This document shows, one piece after another, positions 1 to 7,791 of a stretch of DNA of 11,622 nucleotides (positions within the stretch are counted from its first letter, which is position 1; the number at the start of each line of letters is the position of its first letter). Source of the stretch: Tessaracoccus flavescens (lineage in GTDB: Bacteria > Actinomycetota > Actinomycetes > Propionibacteriales > Propionibacteriaceae); NCBI GenBank assembly GCA_020741375.1, contig DYZF01000267.1, positions 1-11,622 on the forward strand, in the 5' to 3' direction. The notes beneath the pieces are model-generated. The model did not search any database. It saw nothing but the letters and a program-made list of their open reading frames with translations, and was not told the origin of the DNA. Both the position numbers and the translations under genes were made by a program.

Positions 1-1458
1 GAGCAGCTGAACCGCGGCGCGCGAAACGCAGGTGGCTTCACCGTCTCCGAGGAGGAGCTCGACGGCCTGACGGACGCCGAGAAGCAGTCGCTCAAGACTG
101 ACGACGGCTACAAGATCGAGCTGGTCAACACCACGCAGCAGCCGCTGGGCGCGAAGCTGGCGAACGCGGACGTCCGCCGTCGGCTGTTGGAGGCGTCCAT
201 GACGCGCGCCCTGTCGGGCGAGTTCGACACCCGCGGTGTCATCGTCGAGATCGCGCGCCTGCGTGCAGAGCGGGCGACGCTGCTCGGCTACCCGCACCAC
301 GCCGCCATCGTCGCCGAGGCGGGCTGCGCCAAGTCCACCGACGCGATCCTCGAGATGCTCGCCCCGCTCGCGCAGTCGGCGCTGGCCAAGGCCCGCGAAG
401 AGGCACAGGAGTTGTCGGCGCGCTACGCCGAGCTCAACCCTGGTGCCGAGTTCACCGCCGCCGACTGGACCTACGTCGAGGCCATCGTGCGCAAGGAGAA
501 GTTCGACTTCGACGAGGGCGACTTGGGCGAGTACCTGCAGGTGGACAAGGTGCTCCAGTCCGTCTACGCGGCCGCCGAGGAGCTGTACGGCATCACCTTC
601 CATGAAGTCGAGGCCGTTGGTCACGCCCCGGAGACGCAAACGTTCGAGGTGCGCGAGGCCGACGGCACCGTCGTTGGCCTGTTCGTGATGGACTTCTGGG
701 CCCGGCCCACCAAGCAGGGCGGCGCATGGATGAGCAACCTGGTGGACCAGTCACACCGCGACGGCTCCCTGCCGGTGGTCACCAACAACTGCAACTACAC
801 CAAGACCACCACGACGATCTCGTGGGACGACGTCATCACCATGTTCCACGAGTTCGGCCACGCCCTGCACGGGCTGCTGGCCGACTCGAAGTACGCCAGC
901 CGCTCGGGCGCCAACACGCCGCGCGACTTCGTCGAGTTCCCCAGCCAAGTCAACGAGCACTGGGCGTGGACTCCCGGGCGCGTGCTGCCCGCTGAGTGGG
1001 TGGAGAAGCTGGAGGCGGCGAGCAAGTTCGGCCAGGGCTACGCGACGGCCGAGACGGAACTCGCCTCGTTGCTCGATTTGGCGTGGCACATGACCCCGCT
1101 GGAGGACCTGCCCACGTCGGCCGATGAGGTGGAGGCCTTCGAGAAGGCGGCGCTGGAGCGCTGGGGCCTCGTGGAGGCCCTCGTCCCCCCGCGCTACCGC
1201 ACGCAGTACTTCGCCCACATCTGGGGCGGCGGCTACGCGGCCAGCTACTACGGCTACGCGTGGGCGAAGGTCATGGACGCCGACGCCGTCGCGTGGTTCA
1301 CGGAGCAGGACGGTTCAGTGCGCGAGGCGGGCGAACACTTCCGCCGGACGCTGCTGGCACCCGGCGGCTCGGTGGATCCGATGGAGACCTACCGTTCGTT
1401 CCGCGGCCGCGACCCCGAACTGGCTCCCCTCTTGGAGCGTCTGGGCCTCACCCTCTGA
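1..1458 (+). CDS. M3 family oligopeptidase (peptidyl-dipeptidase Dcp-like), 5' end missing
   Basis: The frame is open from the first base, so the gene starts outside the window; 485 C-terminal residues and a TGA stop are present. The M3 zinc-metalloprotease core is complete. The zinc motif HEFGH is encoded at 847-861 (two zinc-ligand His and the catalytic Glu), and the third ligand Glu lies in DFVEFPSQ at 934-936. The substrate-binding region HIWGGGYAASYYGYAW near 1219-1266 is typical of the Dcp/OpdA branch. Family members are usually about 650-700 residues, so roughly 200 N-terminal residues are missing. These are soluble enzymes that cut short peptides; Dcp removes C-terminal dipeptides. 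Dcp-like is the best subgroup, but an oligopeptidase A-type specificity cannot be excluded. The stop faces the stop of the MFS gene across 10 bp. Family assignment is secure; substrate is inferred. Confidence 0.93.
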   Translation, partial: EQLNRGARNAGGFTVSEEELDGLTDAEKQSLKTDDGYKIELVNTTQQPLGAKLANADVRRRLLEASMTRALSGEFDTRGVIVEIARLRAERATLLGYPHHAAIVAEAGCAKSTDAILEMLAPLAQSALAKAREEAQELSARYAELNPGAEFTAADWTYVEAIVRKEKFDFDEGDLGEYLQVDKVLQSVYAAAEELYGITFHEVEAVGHAPETQTFEVREADGTVVGLFVMDFWARPTKQGGAWMSNLVDQSHRDGSLPVVTNNCNYTKTTTTISWDDVITMFHEFGHALHGLLADSKYASRSGANTPRDFVEFPSQVNEHWAWTPGRVLPAEWVEKLEAASKFGQGYATAETELASLLDLAWHMTPLEDLPTSADEVEAFEKAALERWGLVEALVPPRYRTQYFAHIWGGGYAASYYGYAWAKVMDADAVAWFTEQDGSVREAGEHFRRTLLAPGGSVDPMETYRSFRGRDPELAPLLERLGLTL

Positions 1459-1468
1459 GGCGACGGCG

Positions 1469-2905
1469 TCAGTGCGCGAACGCGGCGCCCTCGTCCGATA
1501 GCTCCTGATCCTCGTCGGGCTTCTTGAGGAAGAACCCGCAGATCAGGGCGGCCGTCCAGATGGCTCCGGCGCCGAGGAAGGCCCAGTGGGCGCCCTCCAG
1601 CATGGCGGCGCCCTCTGATGGGGCGGACGGCAGCGCGGCGGCCGTCTGCATGGAGAACACGGTGACGAACACGGCCGTCCCCGCGGCGCCCGCCACCTGC
1701 TGGATGGTCCCCACCGCGGCGGAGCCGTGCGAGTACAGGGAGCGTGGCAGCGCGCCGAGCGCCACCGAGAACAGGGGTGTGAAGATGGCGGCGAAGCTCA
1801 CCGACATGACCAGGTGGCCCAGCATGATCGCCCACCACGGGGTCGCCGGGTTGATGGTGGAGAAGAAGACGAACACGCCCAGCACCAAGACGCTGGCCGG
1901 GACGACGAGCAGCCTCGGGCCGATGCGGTCATAGAGGCGACCGATCAGCGGCGAGAGGACGCCCATCATGATCCCGCCGGGCAGCATCATGAGCCCCACG
2001 CTGATCGCTTCCATGCCGAAGGCGCGCTGAAGGAGCAGCGGCAGCATGATCACAGTGCCGAACATCGCCATCATCGCGATCGCCAGCATGAGGACGCCGA
2101 TCGTGAACTGCGGCCTGGTGAACGTCCGCAGATCCAGGAACGCCTCCCCCTTGCCCTGCAGCACCACTTGGCGCGCCATGAAGGCGAACAGGCCACCAAC
2201 GCCGACACCGATCGCCAGCATCGGCACCCAGAACGGCGTGTCCTCGGCGCCGACGGTGGACAGGCCGTAGACCAGAGGGCCGAACGCCAGGACGGTGAGC
2301 GGTCCGGAGATCAGGTCCAGCTTCGTGCGCTTGTTCTCCCCCACGTCCACCAGACGCCACAGGCCCAGCGCCAGAATCGCCAAGGCGATCGGCAACACAA
2401 CGAAGAAGATCGCACGCCAGGAGCCGAAGCGAAGGATGATGCCGGACAGCGTCGGCCCCATCGCGGGCGCAACTGCGATGACGAGCGAGATGTTGCCCAT
2501 GGTCTTGCCGCGCTGGTTCGCCGGCACGAGCTGCATGATGGTCGTCATCAGCAGCGGCATCATCATGGCCGTGCCGGAGGCCTGCACCACGCGGCCGGCC
2601 AGCAGCACCGCGAACGTCGGCGCCACGCCACAGATCAGCGTTCCGGCTGAGAACAGCGACATGGCGAGGACGAAGACGCGGCGCGTCGGCAGCCAGTCGA
2701 GGAGCCAGCCGGTAACGGGGATCACGACGGCCATCGTGAGCATGAAGGCCGTGGTGAGCCACTGCGCGGTGCGCTCCGTCACGCCGAAATCGGCCATGAT
2801 GCTGGCGAGGCCCACATTCATGGTCGTTTCGTTGAGGATCACCACGAAGGCACCCACCAGAAGGATGGGAATGATGCCCCGACGGTCGACGCGGCTCTCG
2901 GACAC
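1469..2905 (-). CDS. DHA2-family MFS multidrug efflux transporter (EmrB/LmrB-like)
   Basis: This 478-residue membrane protein has about 14 hydrophobic segments, the number typical of the drug:H+ antiporter-2 group. TM1 carries LNETTMNVGLASI (about residues 24-36), a version of the DHA2 motif lDxTxVNVALPxI with Asn-Glu where Asp is common. Motif A is seen as GWLLDWLPTRR (66-76) and the antiporter motif C as APAMGPTLSG (147-155). It should export hydrophobic or cationic compounds by proton antiport in the cytoplasmic membrane; the substrate cannot be told. The start is GTG, with AGGGA about 7 nt upstream. It lies 35 bp after the DUF4921-type gene on the same strand with no hairpin between them, so co-transcription is possible. 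No TetR- or MarR-type regulator is adjacent, which is somewhat unusual for such an exporter. Confidence 0.9.
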   Translation of the reverse strand: MSESRVDRRGIIPILLVGAFVVILNETTMNVGLASIMADFGVTERTAQWLTTAFMLTMAVVIPVTGWLLDWLPTRRVFVLAMSLFSAGTLICGVAPTFAVLLAGRVVQASGTAMMMPLLMTTIMQLVPANQRGKTMGNISLVIAVAPAMGPTLSGIILRFGSWRAIFFVVLPIALAILALGLWRLVDVGENKRTKLDLISGPLTVLAFGPLVYGLSTVGAEDTPFWVPMLAIGVGVGGLFAFMARQVVLQGKGEAFLDLRTFTRPQFTIGVLMLAIAMMAMFGTVIMLPLLLQRAFGMEAISVGLMMLPGGIMMGVLSPLIGRLYDRIGPRLLVVPASVLVLGVFVFFSTINPATPWWAIMLGHLVMSVSFAAIFTPLFSVALGALPRSLYSHGSAAVGTIQQVAGAAGTAVFVTVFSMQTAAALPSAPSEGAAMLEGAHWAFLGAGAIWTAALICGFFLKKPDEDQELSDEGAAFAH

Positions 2906-2940
2906 AGTGGTCCCTTCCGAGGTTCAGGTTTGGGCTGCGG

Positions 2941-4260
2941 CTAGCGGCAGTAGCGCAGCGGGTTGGGGCGGCAATCCGCCTCCGTCGCGATCGACAGGCC
3001 ATCGGCCAGCCGAGATCCGGACCGCAGCTGATGCAGCGCCGTCACGACCCGATCACGCAGCATAGTCGGTGCGATCGTATTCAAGTAAATCTTGGTGGCA
3101 CCCTCGAAGCCGGCCAACGTCGACACCCGCCACTTGAGCATCACCCGCCACGGCATCGGGCTGGTGACGTCGATGGGCCGGTAATGCCACTCCTCGTTGC
3201 ATGGCACGTCGGCCCCCGTGGCCGCGTGCATCGCGTGGATCATGTCCGACATCCCCCGCACCTCGGCCGCGGACTGCTGCCACGGATCGGACTCCTCGGA
3301 CTTCGAGTAGATCTCGATCGTTGGATAGCGATGGCCGTAGCCGGCGAAGGCGATGGCGTGCTCGTTCTCGGCGATGATGAGGTTCTGCTGCGAGGCGTAG
3401 TTCGGGCCGGCCTCGTTGAAGATGTTGGAGTTGCGACGCAGCTTGGCCAGCGTGGCCTCGTGCTGCACGCCGCGCTCGTCGATGGAGACGAGTTGCTTGT
3501 GCAGATGATCGAAGGAGGCGCCGGCGGGCTTCAGCCAATTCTGGAACACCGTGACGTAGCGGGCGTACCGGTTGACGTCGTAAGCCATCTTGACCGACTC
3601 CACCGTGTAGGCGATGAAGCGTTCGTGCTCGTCCGGGGTCAGCGTGCCCGAAGACGCCAGTTGCGAATCGTCGGTGGCACCGTCGACGAAGTGGCGTCGG
3701 GCGACGATGACGTCGTGGCCGCCGCCGAAGAAACCTGAGGCGCGGGCGACGAGGTCGTCGACCGACAGCGCGTCCACCTCCTCATCGGTCATCGAGGTCA
3801 GCAGCTTGGACCGGATGACGTCGAGCACGTGATTGAGTCCGGCGGGCGAGGCGAGATACGCGTCGCGGCGCTGTTGCACCCGTGCGGGCAGCTGAAAGCC
3901 GTAGTTGTGGTGCCAGTAATCGAAGCTGAGGATTTCGAACAAGTTGGGGATGCGGCGGAACTCAGCGAGGGTGTCGAACAACTCCTCAGCCGGCAGGCGA
4001 TACAGCGTCTCCCAGCCCCCATCGTGGCGCACCACGCGCGATTTCTCCGGCGGCGTATCCAAGTACCGTCCCTCGCAGAAGGCGCAGTGTCGCCCGGCCT
4101 CCGCCTCGTTCAGCGGCAGTGGATAGGGGCGGGAGAGACCCAGTGGCCGATTGCCGCGACCGGGGACGGTCCACACCTCGGTGCCGGTGAAAGGGTTGAG
4201 CTGCTTGACCGTGCCGTCGCGCTGAACCGTGATGTAGTCGGGCTCCCGGACGTACTCCAT
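2941..4260 (-). CDS. GalT-like HIT-superfamily protein (DUF4921 type), function unknown
   Basis: This 439-residue protein resembles galactose-1-phosphate uridylyltransferases. NPFTGTEVW (22-30) matches the N-terminal NPLTGxW signature of GalT. CAFC (59-62) matches the CxxC zinc pair, and DVIVARRH ending at His190 matches the third zinc-ligand region. HLHKQ (252-256) matches HPHGQ, giving His252 as zinc ligand and His254 as the nucleophile. The C-terminal WRVMLKWRVSTLAGFEGATKIYLN (371-394) aligns with the GalT tail, but Trp/Arg/Lys replace the HxH that builds the second metal site. It is therefore likely an active nucleotidyltransferase or phosphorylase with an unknown substrate. ATG lies 13 bp after the ctaB stop. 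There is no good RBS (GGGGG abuts the start), but a TATCGT box ends 6 nt before ATG. Superfamily is well supported; substrate is not. Confidence 0.85.
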   Translation of the reverse strand: MEYVREPDYITVQRDGTVKQLNPFTGTEVWTVPGRGNRPLGLSRPYPLPLNEAEAGRHCAFCEGRYLDTPPEKSRVVRHDGGWETLYRLPAEELFDTLAEFRRIPNLFEILSFDYWHHNYGFQLPARVQQRRDAYLASPAGLNHVLDVIRSKLLTSMTDEEVDALSVDDLVARASGFFGGGHDVIVARRHFVDGATDDSQLASSGTLTPDEHERFIAYTVESVKMAYDVNRYARYVTVFQNWLKPAGASFDHLHKQLVSIDERGVQHEATLAKLRRNSNIFNEAGPNYASQQNLIIAENEHAIAFAGYGHRYPTIEIYSKSEESDPWQQSAAEVRGMSDMIHAMHAATGADVPCNEEWHYRPIDVTSPMPWRVMLKWRVSTLAGFEGATKIYLNTIAPTMLRDRVVTALHQLRSGSRLADGLSIATEADCRPNPLRYCR

Positions 4261-4273
4261 CCCCCGACGATAC

Positions 4274-5191
4274 TCAGAAAATCAGCGGGTCGATCGCGAC
4301 GGCCAAGAACAGCAACGCAAGGTACGTGTTGCTGAGGTGGAACAGGCGCATTGCCTTCAGCTGGGGGCCCTCATGGCCCGCCCTAGCGCGGCGCCAGAGC
4401 AGCGCTGCTTCGTAGATCATGACGGCGCCTAGGATGCCGGCGGCGATCGGGTACAGCGGGCCCGTGGGCGCCACCGGCCACAGCAGGAGCGACATGGCCA
4501 CCGTCGCGACGGTGTACGAGAAGATCTGCATGGCCACGAAGGGCGCGGGCTTCACGACCGACAGCATGGGCACGCCGCCGGCCGCGTAATCCTCCTTGTA
4601 GCGGAACGCCAGCGCCCAGGTGTGCGGCGGGGTCCAGAGGAAGACGATGCCGAAGAGGATCAGCGGAGCCCAGGCGACGGATCCTGTGACGGCGGTCCAG
4701 CCGATGAGCGGCGGGAAGCAGCCGGCGATGCCGCCCCAGATGATGTTTTGCCACGTGCGGCGCTTGAGCCACATCGTGTAGACGAACACGTAGATGGCGT
4801 TGGCGGCCAGAGCGAGGATGGCCGACAGCCAGTTGGCACCGAAGCCCAGGATCAGCGTCGCGAGGATGCCGAGCACGATGCCGAATACCACCGCGTTGGC
4901 GGGGGGAATCTGGTGCCTGGCCATCGGGCGACGGCGCGTGCGCCGCATCTTCTCGTCCATGTCGGCGTCGAGGACGGAGTTGAACGTGTTGGCCGACGCA
5001 GCGGCGAGGGTGCCGCCCACAAGCGTGACGATGATGAGCGTCCACGGCGGCAGCCCACCGGCGGCAAGGAACATCGCGGGCACGGTGGTGACCAGAAGGA
5101 GCTCGATGATGCGCGGCTTGGTGAGGGCAACGTAGGCCTTCACCACATCGACGGGTTGGGTGTCAGCCCCAGCGACAGAGTTCACAGCCAC
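4274..5191 (-). CDS. ctaB: Protoheme IX farnesyltransferase (heme O synthase)
   Basis: CtaB transfers a farnesyl group to heme B to make heme O, the precursor of heme A for cytochrome c oxidase, in the cytoplasmic membrane. The UbiA-family fold is evident: LTKPRIIELLLVTTVPAM near the N-terminus; the first Asp-rich site NSVLDADMD (Asn71, Asp75, Asp79); the following RTRRRPM; and the second polar loop YKEDYAAGGVPML. About seven to nine membrane helices are visible. I chose the GTG at 5189-5191 (305 aa) because the RBS GGAGGG (5197-5202) is 5 nt upstream; the TTG at 5194 would leave only 2 nt. The gene is divergent from zwf and followed after 13 bp by the GalT-like gene. Family assignment is certain; the exact start is uncertain by a few residues. 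Confidence 0.95.
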   Translation of the reverse strand: MAVNSVAGADTQPVDVVKAYVALTKPRIIELLLVTTVPAMFLAAGGLPPWTLIIVTLVGGTLAAASANTFNSVLDADMDEKMRRTRRRPMARHQIPPANAVVFGIVLGILATLILGFGANWLSAILALAANAIYVFVYTMWLKRRTWQNIIWGGIAGCFPPLIGWTAVTGSVAWAPLILFGIVFLWTPPHTWALAFRYKEDYAAGGVPMLSVVKPAPFVAMQIFSYTVATVAMSLLLWPVAPTGPLYPIAAGILGAVMIYEAALLWRRARAGHEGPQLKAMRLFHLSNTYLALLFLAVAIDPLIF

Positions 5192-5196
5192 CAAGA

Positions 5197-5202
5197 CCCT
5201 CC
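5197..5202 (-). promoter_or_regulatory. Ribosome binding site deciding the ctaB start
   Basis: The minus strand reads GGAGGG here. It is 5 nt from the GTG at 5191, 2 nt from the TTG at 5194 and 11 nt from a further in-frame GTG at 5185. Spacing favours the GTG at 5191. Confidence 0.7.
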
Positions 5203-5215
5203 AATTTCACACGCA

Positions 5216-5244
5216 GCGCTCCGCGGAGTCTACCCCCGGAGCGC
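5216..5244. repeat. Inverted repeat overlapping the ctaB promoter, possible operator
   Basis: GCGCTCCG (5216-5223) and CGGAGCGC (5237-5244) are perfect 8-bp inverted arms around 13 bp. The left arm also forms part of a perfect 10-bp palindrome, CTCCGCGGAG (5219-5228). The element covers the predicted -10 box of ctaB, which is where a repressor would be expected to bind. No regulator for it can be named, and GC-rich DNA produces some such repeats by chance. Confidence 0.4.
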
Positions 5245-5256
5245 GAGTCCCCCCAA
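5227..5256 (-). promoter_or_regulatory. Predicted sigma-A type promoter of ctaB
   Basis: On the minus strand a TTGGGG (5251-5256) is followed after 18 nt by TAGACT (5227-5232), a good fit to the actinobacterial -10 TANNNT. The predicted transcript start near 5220 gives a leader of about 28 nt that contains the GGAGGG ribosome site. It is a motif match only, in a GC-rich sequence where -35 matches are weak. Confidence 0.4.
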
Positions 5257-5331
5257 TCGTTGCCGGCGCCCCCAGTTCATTTCCTGACACCGGGCTGGTT
5301 GGGATGCCTCGTTCCGCGCCGCCCGCGGCGT

Positions 5332-5345
5332 TAGGGTGGGTGACG
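5332..5345 (+). promoter_or_regulatory. zwf start region: candidate -10 box and/or ribosome site
   Basis: TAGGGT (5332-5337) fits the actinobacterial -10 consensus and ends 8 nt before the zwf ATG, which would give a leaderless or nearly leaderless transcript. The same bases, AGGGTGG (5333-5339), can also act as a weak ribosome site with 6-nt spacing. No convincing -35 lies 17-18 bp upstream. The sequence alone cannot decide between the two readings; either way it supports ATG 5346 as the start. The rest of the 154-bp ctaB-zwf gap shows nothing else I can name. Confidence 0.35.
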
Positions 5346-6875
5346 ATGAACGCCTACGTGAACCCCTTGCGCGATCCTCGGGATCGACGGCTCCCCCGCA
5401 TCGCCGGCCCGTGCGTGCTCGTGATCTTCGGCGTGACGGGAGATTTGAGCCGCAAGAAGCTGATGCCCGCGGTCTACGACCTCGCCAATCGCGGCCTCCT
5501 GCCGCCCGGCTTCGGTTTGGTGGGCTTCGCCCGCCGCGACTGGGAGGATCAGGACTTCGCGCAGGTGGTACACGACGCCGTCAAGGAGAACGCGCGCACG
5601 CCTTTCCGTGAAGAAGTGTGGGAGCAACTGCTGGAGGGGATCCGGTTCGTCTCGGGCACCTTCGACGACGATGCGTCCTTCGAGCGGCTCCGCGAGACGA
5701 TCCGCGAACTCGACGAGGCCCGCGGCACCGGCGGCAACCACGCGTTCTACCTGTCCATCCCGCCATCGGGCTTCGAGCAGGTCACCTCGCAGCTGCGCAA
5801 GCACGGCCTGACTGAGCGCGGCGAGCACAACTGGAACCGCGTCGTCATCGAGAAGCCGTTCGGGCACAATCTGGAGTCGGCGCAGGAACTCGACGCCGTC
5901 GTCTCGTCCCTGTTCGAACCGCACGAGGTGTTCCGCATCGATCACTACCTCGGCAAGGAGACGGTCCAGAACATGCTGGCGCTGCGCTTCGCCAACCAGA
6001 TGTTCGAGCCCATTTGGAACAACCACTACGTCGGCCACGTCGAGATCACGATGGCCGAGGATATCGGCATCGGTGGCCGCGCCGGCTACTTCGACGGCAT
6101 CGGCATCGCCCGCGACGTCATGCAGAACCACCTCCTCCAACTCCTCGCCCTCGCCGCGATGGAGGAGCCCACGTCGTTCGAGGCGTCGCAGCTGCGCACC
6201 GAGAAGAAGAAGGTGCTCGCCGCCGCCAGGGTGCCCGAACGCTACGACCTGTACACCGCGCGTGGTCAGTACGCCCGCGGGTGGCAGGGTGGCAAGGAAG
6301 TCATCGGGTACCTCGAGGAGGAGGGCGTCCCTCAGGGATCGGCCACCGAGACGTTCGCCGCGATGCGCGTCGACATCGACAACCGCCGCTGGGCGGGCGT
6401 GCCGTTCTATCTGCGCACCGCCAAGCGCATGCCCCGCCGCGTCACCGAGGTGGCCCTCAGCTTCAAGCGCGCCCCCCACCTGCCGTTCACGGCCACGGAC
6501 ACCGAGGAACTCGGCACGAACGCGCTCGTCATGCGCATCCAGCCGGACGAGGGCGTCACCCTCCGGTTCGGGGCGAAGGTCCCGGGCACCCAGATGGAGA
6601 TCCGCGAAGTGTCGATGGATTTCGCCTACGGCGGCTCATTCACCGAATCCTCCCCCGAGGCGTACGAGCGACTCATCTTGGACGTGCTGCTGGGCGACCC
6701 GCCGCTGTTCCCCCAGCAGGAAGAGGTGGAGCTGAGCTGGAAGATCCTGGACCCGGTGATCGAGTACTGGGCCTCCCTCGACGAGCAGCCGGAGCAGTAC
6801 GAGTCCGGCACGTGGGGGCCGCAGAGCGCGCACGACATGATCGCCCGCGACGGCTTCGCCTGGCGCCGTCCGTAA
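5346..6875 (+). CDS. zwf: Glucose-6-phosphate 1-dehydrogenase
   Basis: Zwf oxidises glucose 6-phosphate to 6-phosphoglucono-1,5-lactone and makes NADPH, the first step of the oxidative pentose phosphate pathway. The 509-residue length is normal. The Rossmann nucleotide-binding turn is GVTGDLSRKKL (from Gly29). The substrate and catalytic site RIDHYLGKE (197-205) is intact, with His200 and Lys204. The long C-terminal domain includes EVSMDFAYG and PEAYERLILD, as in other bacterial enzymes. The frame is open upstream to 5160, but that part overlaps the divergent ctaB start and has no Zwf-like sequence, so I start at ATG 5346; GTG 5340 would add two residues. It heads zwf-opcA-pgl; the opcA RBS overlaps the TAA stop. 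Confidence 0.97.
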   Translation: MNAYVNPLRDPRDRRLPRIAGPCVLVIFGVTGDLSRKKLMPAVYDLANRGLLPPGFGLVGFARRDWEDQDFAQVVHDAVKENARTPFREEVWEQLLEGIRFVSGTFDDDASFERLRETIRELDEARGTGGNHAFYLSIPPSGFEQVTSQLRKHGLTERGEHNWNRVVIEKPFGHNLESAQELDAVVSSLFEPHEVFRIDHYLGKETVQNMLALRFANQMFEPIWNNHYVGHVEITMAEDIGIGGRAGYFDGIGIARDVMQNHLLQLLALAAMEEPTSFEASQLRTEKKKVLAAARVPERYDLYTARGQYARGWQGGKEVIGYLEEEGVPQGSATETFAAMRVDIDNRRWAGVPFYLRTAKRMPRRVTEVALSFKRAPHLPFTATDTEELGTNALVMRIQPDEGVTLRFGAKVPGTQMEIREVSMDFAYGGSFTESSPEAYERLILDVLLGDPPLFPQQEEVELSWKILDPVIEYWASLDEQPEQYESGTWGPQSAHDMIARDGFAWRRP

Positions 6876-6888
6876 GGAGAGTTTGTAG

Positions 6889-7791
6889 ATGCTCATCGAC
6901 CTGACCGACACCTCATCGCGCGATATCGCGTCCGAACTGATCAAGGCCCGCCGCACCGTCGGCTCGGCGAGTGGCTTGGTGCTCACTCTGCTGATCGTGA
7001 CCAACGACTTCCACTTCGACGCCGTGCTCGAGGCGGCCAAGGCATCCGCGACGGCGCACCCGTCGCGCGTCATCGTCGTGACCTACGTCGACGCGGATGC
7101 CCCGCGTCTTGACGCCAAGATCGAGGTGGGCGAAGGGCTCCCGGGCGATCTGATCGTCCTGCGTTTGCACGGCGAGTTGAAGGAGCACGGCGACGCCATC
7201 TGCCTGCCGCTGCTGCTGCCGGACTCCCCCACCATCGTCTGGTGGCCGAACCACGCGCCGGACAACTTGGCCGAGGATCCCATCGGCAAGCTCGCGGACC
7301 GACGCATCACCGACGCTTCGGGCGAATCCGATCCGCAGGACGCTCTGGTGCGCCGTGCCGCGAACCACGCCCCAGGCGACACCGACCTGAGCTGGACCCG
7401 CCTCACCCGCTGGCGCGCGCTGCTGGCCGCGGCGCTGGACCAGTCGCAGGCAGAGGTGACGGGCGCCGTCGTGGCGTCGGCCCCGGACAACGCCCCCGCC
7501 ACGCTGCTGGCCGCCTGGCTGAGTACCCGGCTCGGCATCGACGTCCAGCGTGTCGACGGCTCGGACGTCGGAGTGAACTCCGTGGTGCTCACGACGCCCG
7601 ACGGCGACATCACGATCCGCCGGGTCCAAGAAGGCACCGCGCTGTATCAGGTGCCGGGCAATCCGCAGCGGAAGGTGGCGCTGCGCCGTCGCCCCCTGAC
7701 GGATCTGTTGACGGAGGAACTGCAGCGAATGGATGCCGACGATATCTTTGAAGCGGTCGTCCAGCATGTGATCGAGGCACGGGAGAACTGA
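6889..7791 (+). CDS. opcA: Glucose-6-phosphate dehydrogenase assembly protein OpcA
   Basis: OpcA is needed for assembly or allosteric activation of Zwf in cyanobacteria and actinobacteria; it is not an enzyme itself. The 300-residue protein shows the family pattern: an N-terminal MLIDLTDTSSRDIASEL segment, the central LPLLLPDSPTIVWWPNHAPDN (about residues 104-124), the SWTRLTRWRALLAAALDQ helix, and a C-terminal VALRRRPLTDLLTEELQRMDADDIF segment. AAGGAGA (6874-6880) lies 8 nt before ATG and overlaps the zwf stop, which suggests the two partners are made together. Its TGA stop overlaps the pgl ATG. No membrane segments are present. Synteny and sequence agree, so the call is firm. Confidence 0.95.
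   Translation: MLIDLTDTSSRDIASELIKARRTVGSASGLVLTLLIVTNDFHFDAVLEAAKASATAHPSRVIVVTYVDADAPRLDAKIEVGEGLPGDLIVLRLHGELKEHGDAICLPLLLPDSPTIVWWPNHAPDNLAEDPIGKLADRRITDASGESDPQDALVRRAANHAPGDTDLSWTRLTRWRALLAAALDQSQAEVTGAVVASAPDNAPATLLAAWLSTRLGIDVQRVDGSDVGVNSVVLTTPDGDITIRRVQEGTALYQVPGNPQRKVALRRRPLTDLLTEELQRMDADDIFEAVVQHVIEAREN

Noticed and set aside
1459..1468. Short imperfect dyad between the peptidase and MFS stops
   Set aside because: The gap is only 10 bp and the symmetry is too short to call a terminator.
1727..2650. Long + strand open frame (307 codons) inside the MFS gene
   Set aside because: It encodes a low-complexity His/Arg/Gln-rich chain antisense to a clear membrane transporter, has no ribosome site and is the usual GC-rich shadow frame.
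5160..5345. 62-codon upstream extension of zwf
   Set aside because: It overlaps the divergent ctaB start and promoter, has no Zwf-like sequence, and ATG 5346 gives the normal enzyme length.
5430..5447. GVTGDL instead of GASGDL in the Zwf nucleotide-binding turn
   Set aside because: The glycines and the Asp-Leu are kept, and this variant is, as far as I recall, common in actinobacterial Zwf, so it is not a defect.
5331..6479. 382-codon minus-strand frame opposite zwf
   Set aside because: Shadow of the zwf codon pattern; no recognisable domain and zwf motifs are intact on the other strand.
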